Source: Chrysomallon squamiferum (taxonomy: Eukaryota > Mollusca > Gastropoda > Neomphalida > Peltospiridae). Taken from it: a DNA stretch of 64,000 nucleotides. Where the stretch lies: contig CM022666.1 in assembly GCA_012295275.1 (NCBI GenBank), positions 16,456,772 to 16,520,771 of the forward strand, written 5' to 3'. The notes beneath the pieces were generated by a model. The model was given only the letters and a program-made list of their open reading frames with translations. It searched no databases and was not told the origin of the DNA. The position numbers and the translations under genes are program-made. This document shows positions 47,316 to 56,900 of the stretch, one piece after another (the stretch's first letter is position 1; the number at the start of each line of letters is the position of its first letter).

Positions 47316-50300
47316 CATTATTATTATTATTATTATTGTAATCATCATTACTGTTAACATTATCATCATTATTATTGCTTAATTTCCAACATCATAATTG
47401 TATTAATTATTACGTTTTTTGATATTAGTAACTCCGTAGTGAAAGATTTTGTGTTCAATTTTAATAAAAATGTGAAGTTTTTGGAATAAATGTAACAAAG
47501 TTTTAATTAAATTCAGGTTGGCAAGTTGATAATGCAGGCGGCTGGTAGAAGTAATTTGAAGAGAGTCAGTCTTGAACTTGGAGGGAAAAGTCCCCTTGTT
47601 ATTTTCTCTGACTGTGACTGTGAGTAAAGACATTTGACTCATGTTTTATTTGTGATTGTTTCTACTGGGTTGAAACTTCTGACATGTATTTCCATATTTG
47701 TACACAGATTCATTCAAACAATACATGCTGTTTTGTTCACATTTCAACTTTTGTTTAGATACAGTATTGTTTTTACTTGTTGCATTTCCCAACCCAGCTT
47801 TTTAACAGATTTATCTGATTTTCTGCTGTCTATGGGAAGGTGTACATGAAAGAAATCTTACTGCTAATCTGGCTGCTTTGCAGTGGATGCTGCTGTCACT
47901 TGGGCTCACGGAGCCATCATGAACAACCAAGGACAGAACTGCTGTGCCGGATCAAGAACCTTCGTTCAGGAGAGCATTTATGACCAGTTTGTGGAGAAAG
48001 CTCGCCTGATGAGTGAGATGAGGAGAGTAGGAGATCCATATGATGCACTCATCCAACAGGGCCCTCAGGTAGAGTGAAATTGTGTTTTTAGTGTGGTGTG
48101 TGTGGGTGCAGGTGTAGTATTTGTATTTTTTGAAGGAGAAAATTCTGGAGACTTTTAAGTAAAAAAAACATTTGTTTATTGTTATTGGTTGGGATGATCC
48201 AGTTGAACTTAAAGATACATTTACTTATAATTTCAAAAAGTTTTTTTTTTTTTTTTTTTTTTTTGTAAGAGTAGATATTAAAAATAAAATAAAATGAAAT
48301 ATATCTTGATTGCTTTTTAAACCTTGTATTTAAATATCACATGAGCATTTTTCATTACAGTAATAATAACAAAATCATTTTAAATTTTTATTTTTCTGAA
48401 AATTGTTTACAACTTGTGTTTTCAGATTGATGATGCACAGTTTAAGAAGATTCTTGATCTGATTGACAGTGGCAAAAAGGAAGGAGCGAAGCTGGAGTGT
48501 GGGGAGAGCGTGCGGGGGACAAGGGGTATTTCATTAAACCCACCGTGTTCTCTAATGTCTCTGATAAAATGAGGATTGCCAAAGAGGAGGTAAACAAAGA
48601 CATTTTTGTTTATGTAAGGATGGAAGAAACGACAGACAGAGGGAGGGAGGGAGGATTGAATGGACAGATGAACTATGGATGTAAATGGATGGAGTGACAG
48701 TTGAGTGGATGGATAGAAGGATGAATTGACTGATTGATGGGATGAGTCAGAGAGAAATTTTAATTTATATTTGATTAGATTGAAGAGCTGGGTTGAGAGG
48801 GGTTAGATTGGGCTTCATATGACCACAGGTTCTGTTCTTCTCAGTGTAACATTTAAAACTGTTTGCTGCTGTTACCAGTGCTCTATAATTTATTTATCTT
48901 GTTATAGTGTTTTCCTGTCAGATATTTACACTGACTTTTAAATACATTTTTATTTACCTTAGAATGACACCCCGTAGCCAGTTATATTTTTGCTATGGTG
49001 ATGTTAAAACAAACAATTTAATTCAATTCAATATAATTCCTGTCAGTGAGAATGTGTGTATGAAAAATGTGTTGCTGTTAATCAAGAGAGTAGCTGATGA
49101 AGTAGCTGCAGCAGGTTTTTCTGACAACGTTGTGTACAGTCATACATGAGGTCATGCATTCATAAATTATAAATGTGCATCAGTTAAAATGTTTCTTTCA
49201 AAAGTTTTTCTTTATGAATATAAATACTCTTAGATCTTATAAATTTGAAGAAAAAAAGAAAAAGAACAAAATTAGAAATTTGTAATTTCTTCTTCAGATA
49301 TTTGGACCAGTTCAGAGTATTATCAAGTTCAAGGACATGGACGATGTGGTAGAGAGAGCTAACAACACCCACTATGGCCTGGCTGCAGGAATCATCACCA
49401 ATGACATCAACAAAGCGATGACATTTGCACAGAAGGTGCAGGCTGGCAGTGTCTGGTTAGTTTCAAATTATACACAGAACTGTTACAACAGAAATACTAG
49501 AAACAAAAAAAATTACACAGAACTTTACTGAAGAAATACTAGAAACAAAAAAAATTATACACAGAAGGGTTAATTTCACTGAAACAAAAAATTATATTCT
49601 GAGTTTTTAACCTAATATATTTACATATGGAAGGGTTAACAGGTTACTCTCACAAATTATATTCTGATTTTTAACCTAATATATTGTGTGTATGGTGTGT
49701 GTGTGTGTTGTGTCTGTGTCTGTGTCTGTGTCTGTGTCTGTGTCTGTGTCTGTGTGTGTGAAAATGTGAGTATATTAATATTATAAAATGTTATAAATAT
49801 AGTTTCATCAATTAACAGATAATATTTATATGAAAACTTAAACAAAGCAGTTGTGAGGTATTATTTGTTATTGAGGATATTATCTGTTTAATTTTCAGGA
49901 TTAACTGTTACGATATTATCACTCCTCAAACAGCATTTGGAGGCTTCAAACAGTCAGGCCATGGAAGGGAATTGTAAGTTTTTCAATCAGCTTGTTTACA
50001 GTAGATCTACTTTTCATGCTGCAGTCTAATTAAACATTCTTTCATTCAGTCTTGTCTGTAACATAATTACCTTTTTTTCTTAAGTAATGATGAATCATCA
50101 ATATGCAGTAATATCTCAAATAAAAAATAAATTTCTGGGTTTTTTTTTTTTTTCTTTTTCCTGTTGATATAGATCAGAAATGTTGTGTGAGCTCAGTAAA
50201 ATAAGAATAAATTTATTAAACCAAAAAAACAAAAAAAAACAATTTAGTTACATACTTTTTTCACATTATGTTATATTTATATAACAATGATAGTGAAAAT

Positions 50301-50595
50301 TAATGAAACATTAATAATTTACTCTAATTACTCTATTTTATTTTTCAGAGGGGAATATGCACTGCAAGAATACACAGAAGTGAAAACAGTGAGCTTTTAT
50401 TTTTTAGGTTTTTTCATACCGTCACATATTTTTTTTATTTTTTATTATTGAATGTTATTTTGTTTTAATTTTTTAATTTTTAAATTTATTTATGTACATA
50501 AAATAATTTGATCTTCAGAATTCAATCATTAAATACTTAAATGTATTTACTATATTTTTCAGATAACAATTAAAGTTCCAAAGAAGAACTCTTAA
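43492..50595 (+). CDS. ALDH1A: Aldehyde dehydrogenase, ALDH1A-like (gene span; one frameshift)
   Basis: This is an NAD-dependent cytosolic aldehyde dehydrogenase, closest in wording to ALDH1A (retinal dehydrogenases). Fifteen coding exons, listed separately, give 1,484 bp. One missing base in the exon at 48426-48589 would make 1,485 bp, or 494 residues against about 500 usual. Family signatures seen are [53 protein letters not shown] for NAD binding; the general-base Glu in SLELGGKSP (about 262); the catalytic Cys in [12 protein letters not shown] (about 296); and [29 protein letters not shown] and [13 protein letters not shown] at the end. There is no mitochondrial leader, which argues against ALDH2. 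Substrates probably include retinal or aliphatic aldehydes, inferred from the family. The frameshift could be an assembly error or could mark an inactive allele. Confidence 0.9.
43945..44420. repeat. Tandem duplications of about 170-200 bp in ALDH intron 1
   Basis: Three imperfect copies begin near 43947, 44144 and 44316. Each contains TTTTTGCTTGTAGCTCAGGA or a variant, followed by AATAAAAATAAATAATAAG. They are separated by poly-A and TTTTGTTACGTTTTAAGAA segments. Confidence 0.8.
44681..44785 (+). CDS. ALDH1A: ALDH exon 2
   Basis: The exon encodes [20 protein letters not shown] and on to QEGDK. The acceptor is tttgacaag and the donor gtgaat. Confidence 0.92.
45102..45242 (+). CDS. ALDH1A: ALDH exon 3
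   Basis: The exon encodes [20 protein letters not shown] and on to [10 protein letters not shown]. The acceptor is tttccag and the donor gttaga (weak). Confidence 0.9.
45568..45694 (+). CDS. ALDH1A: ALDH exon 4
   Basis: The exon encodes [20 protein letters not shown] and [18 protein letters not shown]. The donor is gtaagt. Confidence 0.92.
45817..45878 (+). CDS. ALDH1A: ALDH exon 5
   Basis: The exon encodes [20 protein letters not shown] and P. It is flanked by tttaacag and gtaagt. Confidence 0.92.
45879..46617. other. ALDH intron 5
   Basis: Non-coding. No repeat array or regulatory motif was recognised. Confidence 0.6.
46618..46746 (+). CDS. ALDH1A: ALDH exon 6
   Basis: The exon encodes [19 protein letters not shown], including the oxyanion-region Asn, then [20 protein letters not shown]. 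The donor is gtagct. Confidence 0.93.
47003..47116 (+). CDS. ALDH1A: ALDH exon 7
   Basis: The exon encodes [20 protein letters not shown] and FTGSTE, which completes the NAD-binding motif with the next exon. Confidence 0.93.
47160..47385. repeat. ATT-rich microsatellite in an ALDH intron
   Basis: About 220 bp of ATT repeat with ATG and ATC interruptions. Long Ile/Met-only frames arise here as artefacts. Confidence 0.95.
47517..47619 (+). CDS. ALDH1A: ALDH exon 8
   Basis: The exon encodes [20 protein letters not shown] and [14 protein letters not shown], with the general-base Glu. The donor is gtgagt. Confidence 0.93.
47884..48068 (+). CDS. ALDH1A: ALDH exon 9 (catalytic Cys)
   Basis: The exon encodes [20 protein letters not shown] and [16 protein letters not shown], ending in QQGPQ. 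The catalytic cysteine is the first Cys of NCCAG, by alignment to the family's G-Q-x-C pattern. Confidence 0.93.
48426..48589 (+). CDS. ALDH1A: ALDH exon 10 with a single-base frameshift
   Basis: Frame one gives [20 protein letters not shown] and AKLECGE. The family sequence resumes in another frame as [20 protein letters not shown] and IAKEE. The switch falls between 48501 and 48519, a region with runs of four and five G. The exon is 164 bp, where 165 would keep both flanking phases, so one base appears to be missing. Confidence 0.85.
49298..49455 (+). CDS. ALDH1A: ALDH exon 11
   Basis: The exon encodes [20 protein letters not shown] and [20 protein letters not shown], ending GSV plus two bases of Trp. 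The donor is gttagt. Confidence 0.92.
49690..49765. repeat. TGTGTC hexanucleotide repeat in an ALDH intron
   Basis: Tandem TGTGTC/TG units. Confidence 0.9.
49899..49973 (+). CDS. ALDH1A: ALDH exon 12
   Basis: The exon encodes [20 protein letters not shown] and HGRE. It is flanked by attttcag and gtaagt. Confidence 0.92.
50349..50388 (+). CDS. ALDH1A: ALDH exon 13
   Basis: This short exon encodes [14 protein letters not shown], the conserved C-terminal segment. Confidence 0.92.
50563..50595 (+). CDS. ALDH1A: ALDH last exon
   Basis: The exon encodes [10 protein letters not shown] and a TAA stop at 50593-50595. The counterpart in ALDH1A proteins also ends in KNS. A polyadenylation signal (AATAAA) lies at 50784-50789. 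Confidence 0.9.
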   Translation: MTIKVPKKNS

Positions 50596-51116
50596 ACAAA
50601 TCTACAGTTTCAATATGGCTGCCAGGAGAAAGAGAAGAGATAACAAAATATGGTGGATAGATGACTTTGAGACTTCACAATGTTAATCATTTCACTAAGA
50701 TACTTATTTATTCTGGTCCCATATAATATTTCTGTTTATCATGATGATCAGTTTTTTTTTTTTAAATCATCAGTGATGATATTAATAAAACATCTGTTTC
50801 GATTCAGAAAAAGTTTAGAAATGAAATTTTTTGCATGACATTTTGATCAGTTTTAAGGTCTTTTTATTTGTTTGTTGGCTGCTGTCTTTCTTCTGTTGCA
50901 TGCTTCTTATACCAGTGTTGTCATTTTTTTTTTTTCAGTATTTCTGTTATGATTATGAAATGAATATATTTATAATATTAATGACTCCAAACATTTCAGT
51001 CATTGAAAAATAGATCTATCACGGAAATATATTTCAACAGTAGTCATTTAACCTAGTTTAATTTATTTAAATTTTGTGGTATGTAATTTAGTTTGAAAAG
51101 ATATTCATTATAAATG

Positions 51117-51177
<61 letters not shown>

Positions 51178-51455
51178 GTTGATTTTCATTATATTCATTA
51201 TACTTACAGGCTCAAAAGAAATGTCATATTATTTCAGTTGTGTATAATATCGTAGCTGGTATTATAATACTATGCATTTCAGTTGTTATATATTAAAATA
51301 TACAAAGAATCTTTTCTTTCTTTTTTTCATTAATTGAATAGGTGAAAACAAATGTAATATTGTTTTTATTTCTGACCTTTATTTGATTTTTGGGAATCAT
51401 TCAAATGTGTTTTATCAGATTACAATGCAAATGTTTGATTTCATTTCTGGTGGTT

Positions 51456-51488
<33 letters not shown>

Positions 51489-52880
51489 CTTGGTTTATAA
51501 CCATTTGATATATATATTTCTTTTTGTTATTATATTTTAATCGAATTACTTCAGCATAAAGATATATTTTACAAACCAGTATTATATTTTGATAATAAAA
51601 AATGTTGAATTTGTATATTTTCCTTGTTTGTATTTTTTTGTTTTTTTTTTTTTTATTATTCCCATACTTCAAAAATATCAATGTAGGATATAAAGTTTGT
51701 AATCTCTTTACTAACTTAAAAGTGACAGTGATTTTTTTTCTTTTTCTCTTCATCAAATAATTCCTGGTTTACTGAGTTAGAACAGTCTCTGGTGTAGCGT
51801 TGTGTTTTCCTCCATCCACTAAAAGACGTATTTATTGTTTGTTAAAACTGATCTCTTGATGGAGAGAAGCCCTGATCAATGGTTATGTCCATGTCTTGAT
51901 ACAGAAATTGTTGATTTGTTTATCATCTGAATCATGTCTTTTTTTTTTTTTTCTTTTCTTCATTACAAAAAGCAGTCTTGTATACATAAACATTTTCACT
52001 GGATTAGTTGGATTAGGAAACAGCACAACAGAAGAAATGAGGAAATTTTTCTGATGTTCACAATGTTGTCTTTGTTTAAACTTAACACTAAATTCTGTTC
52101 TAAAATAAATAAAAAAAAATAGAGAAAAATAAGTCAACTGAAATAATTAAAACAATTGCAAACAACAACAAAAAAAAAAAAAAAAAATTAATAATAATAA
52201 AAAATAAATAAATAAATATTTCCTGATAATAATGCTTCAGAACAGTATGTTATATCAAAATATATTTTAATTTATATGTGAAATGAATATTTTTTTATGA
52301 GTGAATAAATATATGTAATGTTAAATGGTAAATAATATAACAGAAGGATAAAAGAAAACTGAGTATTCAACATGATCTAGAGCTATTCTTTATAGTCAGC
52401 ATTAACAGTTACTTTTTAATGAAAACACAACTGAAAGTTAGATTTAATGTTCTTTATATTTTTATATTCATCTGTTATTACATTTCATCATCTTCATCAT
52501 TAACATCATTATTTATTTATTTATTTATTTATATATTTATTATTATTTATTTTTATTTTACTATAATTATATATATATTATAAAAATTGTTTGAATCATT
52601 ATTAACACTTTCACTTCGGAGGGTATCTCATGATTCAAACATTTTAATCATTTAGAAAAAAAATATATTTTGATAATATTTATATTAAAATAATTATCGG
52701 TAACAATTAATTAATTAATGATACAACTACATTAATTTCGTTTCGTTTACATCATCGATACGTTTCGTTTCGCTAGCAATCCAATTTTTCATGAAACTAG
52801 AATTACCGGAAGACAAGTGCTGGTTGTAGAATGACGTTTAAAGTCTAAATTTATTTATTTTATGCACACCAGAATTTAGC
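50596..52880. other. ALDH 3' UTR and intergenic DNA
   Basis: The region contains AATAAA at 50784, a CT run (51122-51174) and a poly-T run (51458-51488). The block 52720-52880 just before the next ATG contains repeated TTTCGTTT/GTTTCG motifs and is the likely dynein-chain promoter or leader. No other gene was recognised. Confidence 0.5.
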
Positions 52881-52979
52881 ATGGCTGACAGAAAGATAGA
52901 ATTGGAGAGGAAAAAAGCTCGTCTCGAGCAGATGAGAAAAGAACGACAGGAAAAAGAACGACAGAAGAAAACTAGAGAG
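52881..52979 (+). CDS. DYNC1I: Dynein intermediate chain exon 1
   Basis: Thirty-three codons of Lys/Arg/Glu-rich helix begin at MADRKIELERKK. The donor is gttggc (weak). Confidence 0.88.
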
Positions 52980-55900
52980 GTTGGCCTATTTCATCTGTAG
53001 ACGTTTTATGTTAATTTATGACTCATGCCTGCTTCGATCAGACCTCAGATGCACGCATAAAAATCGATGTATATTATATTTCAATTTTTCAGTTACAAGT
53101 TGCCTGCTTACTGCATATTCTGTCAGTATTTGATGTTAAAAGTATATTAAAAACCAACATATTTTCTCACACTAAAATGTCAGATGAATTGTAAAAGGAA
53201 TGGCATTCGCATGATGTTGATGTTCAAAATGTCTGTTGATGACATTAGCATTTATCATGACAGACCATTTCTTATTATTTTTACATTCCTGTAATAAGAA
53301 ACAATATTGATAATGTTTGTTGAATAAAGAACGAAAATGCATTTGTTTTTATATTTATTGTGTCAAAAGATCCATCTGAGCTAGTTTGCACATTATGATT
53401 ATCAATATGAATATGTACAAATTAAAGGCATGATCTATTAAACTTTTACTGATCACCAGATAGGTTGTAGAAAATTCCTCACAGATGGTGAAATATGAGC
53501 ATATTGTCACTTGTGCAGATAAATTATAATTAATTATAAACTGATCTTTGGAAAATTATCCCATACATAATCTGTCTTTATGATGATAATAACTTGGTTT
53601 TAATAAGAATTTGAAAAAGTAAAACAAAATTAAAATTACTTTGGATGTATGTTTTATACACATTTGTAAAAGTAACAAAATTATTTTATGATCTGCATAT
53701 TAATCCTGCTATTTAATTTAAAGAATAATAATAATAATAATAATACAGTGAAATTTTATTGTTAAAAATAATATGAGTAATTCTAGTTGTTATCAGATAG
53801 TGCTTTATTGTGTTATTGTAAATATTAAGTTAATTTTGTGTTTGTTTTTGTTTTGTGTTTTTAATTTCAGAAAGCTTTACCTCACGGAGTTACACCACCA
53901 CAGGTTCTTCACTTTGTAGAAATGTTTATTTTTCACAGACCTTAAATCACGTTCTTCACAGCAATGTATCTAAATAAAACAAAACAAACCAGATGTTTAG
54001 ATTCAGATTTCTTAATAAATAAAAGTGTATATTTATATTTTTCAAATTTACTATTTTCTGTTGTTTAAAACTTTAATAATACAGTATTAATAAACAGGAG
54101 AAAAAAAAAACATTATGACATTACATCATTATTAGTGACATCCTTTCTTTGTTTGTTAAATCTAAGACTTGTACTTTTTTGTTTACATTAAAAAATTTGT
54201 ATTTCATTTCTTTAAAATTAATATTGTTATGTGAATATGTTTAAAACAACAATAACAAAAACAAAAAGTATATTAGAACAAAGAAAAAAATAAAGTTCAT
54301 GTATATTGAAATTCCAAAATTAGTCATTGTTAAACAGTTCTGAGTATATTTATAAAAATTCCAGTGAGCTGTTGTCAAAGATACATTTATTAAATTTATT
54401 TAATTCATTTATTAAATTATTAGCAAATAGTTGTTCCATCTATTTAATAAACATGGTTAGTTTTTATGTGTATATTAAAGGAAATTTGATCTATGTTTAA
54501 TCTGTTGCTGTGAAGAACACTGTTTTGATTTTGGAGTGGATTTCGCATCTAGCTTTTTTCTCTCACCTCATTCAGACTTACCTTTTTATTTAAATCTACA
54601 ACTTAGATGTAGCATAGAATGTAGATGTTTATAGCCGAAAAAAAACCACCAACAGTAAAAAGTATTTGAAATGCAAAAGTACATACATATGTATTGATAC
54701 AGCCACAAAAATAATTATATTCTGTACATCTTCAACACAGAGAGACACAAACACATTTTACACACACAAAACACATAAGAAACACAAACATACACATACA
54801 CAATATTTCTATAAATAGCTATTTTAATATAAAAATATTTTATTCTGCAAAGCTTTGAGATATTTATACCCAGCATTTGTAAAAGATTTATGCACAGAGA
54901 TGATATTATAGTTTATTAACTGTAGAATTTGATTTGAAAACTATAACACCTCAGTAATAATAAATATTTAGTTATCATACTATGCATTAGAATAATAATA
55001 ATAGTATTAGTAATCTAAACATAAAAAAATCTAAGGTTTTATTATTATTATTTTATATATATAGAAGGAGGAAAGATTATTAAAGATATTAAAATAATGA
55101 ATCTAGTAAAAACAAAAATAAGGATTAAAAATTAAAGTCTTTGGTCTTATTGTGGAGTTTTAAATGTTGAATAAAATTTTATACTTTTGTTTAAGGAGGA
55201 TTTTCACTTTTTACACAGATATTAAGATACATCTGCATAAACAAAGAAACAAAAATTAATCTCTGAATTCATTCATATTTCCTGTGTAAAACTTCATTTT
55301 ATTATTAATGCTACAATATATTTTCAGCAAAAATAAATGTTTAAAGATTTGGAATGTTAGTTAATTATTTGACATCACAAGATGTGTTTCTCTTGCTTTT
55401 TTAAAATAATTTTGTCTGGTTGCGGTGTTTTAATCAGCAGAAAACATTTATGATTTATTTGTTATTTTTCATTAGTTATAGAATATAATTTGTTAGAATA
55501 ATTGTAATTTTCCATAATGAAGTTTTGAGTTTGACTGAATTAGTTAAAAGACATGTTTAGTTTTCTATCATGTAACAATCAGCTGAGTCTTGTGCTGTGT
55601 GTGTATTTACAGATCTGTAACAGATAATTATTTATATAAAGTAATCTGTGTTCTCCTGTCTGTAGATTGAGAGTGGTACTTGGGGTGTACACTGTGTGTT
55701 TTTAAAATGTGATCTGTTTTTACAACTTAAGAAGAGGGGAGGGAAACCTGTCTGGGTGCAGTGACCTTGTTTTGATTGACAGATGTAACTTAAAGCTGAA
55801 GGGACCCCATGATGTGCACACATGATTAACTGTTGTCATGACAGCTACATTTGAACCTTCCTTTGCCAAGGAATATTTTCTCAAATGTAAAAAACTTCAA

Positions 55901-56852
55901 ACTTCTGAAAATGGTTACTAAATGATATTCAGTTTGTAGTAACATATAACTTCCACAGTTTGGAAGTGGAAGCATCGTTTAAGTAATGAGCAGAATTTGT
56001 AGACTTCAGAAAATGTAAGTCTGCCGTGATTTGATCTAAGACTCATTTTGTGAGAACAGATCACATAATTACAGTGCTGTGTGTGCATGTATTCACCTGA
56101 TTCATAGCAGTACTCAATTATATAAACATTTGTTTTAATTGAAATGTAATTAAAATCATTTAAAATATTATAATTATGGTAAATATTTGTATGTATGTGA
56201 ATAGGTAATTGTTTTGATTATTTTTGTGAATGTATACAGACTGTTATCAACTGTTTGACTTTACAACTGTATGTCTGACTGTGATGTCACAGCTGAAGCT
56301 AAGTTCACATTTCTCTGCTGACATTGGTGCAAGACTGTTTTTATTCTTAATGTAAGATTTACTAGAAATGGAAAAAAAAAACAAAAAAACACCCAGTTCA
56401 GATTAAGAAAAAACTCCACCACCTGCCCTAGACACATCTTTGTCCACTTTCCAGCACTAGTGATTAATATGAACTGAGTATTAAACACGTTCTAGAGCAG
56501 GTTCTTTTGATTTAAACTAGTTAAATGATTTACTAAAAAGAATGTGTGTGTGTGTGTGTGAATGTGTGTGTGTGTGTGAGTTATGGTTGAGATAATAGGA
56601 TTACATAAAGTACTACACATACAATAATATGGATTCTATAAATAAAAAAATCAGTTTATGTCCAAATGAACTTAAAACCAGCTGGTCATGATGGAATGTC
56701 CTCATAAGTCTACAAAACAGTCTGAATACATAAAGATATGTGTGTGTATGTATGCATGCATTATATAATGAATGCACATTGGTAAATTGTTACTGGATTA
56801 ATGTAATTACTGTATTTTCTAATAACTAATAATTTGCTATTTTTTTAATCAT

Positions 56853-56900
<48 letters not shown>

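Noticed and set aside
55632-55823. 63-residue minus-strand frame (MCAHHGVPSALSYIC start)
   Set aside because: It has no family resemblance, lies inside a dynein-chain intron and has no splice or promoter support.
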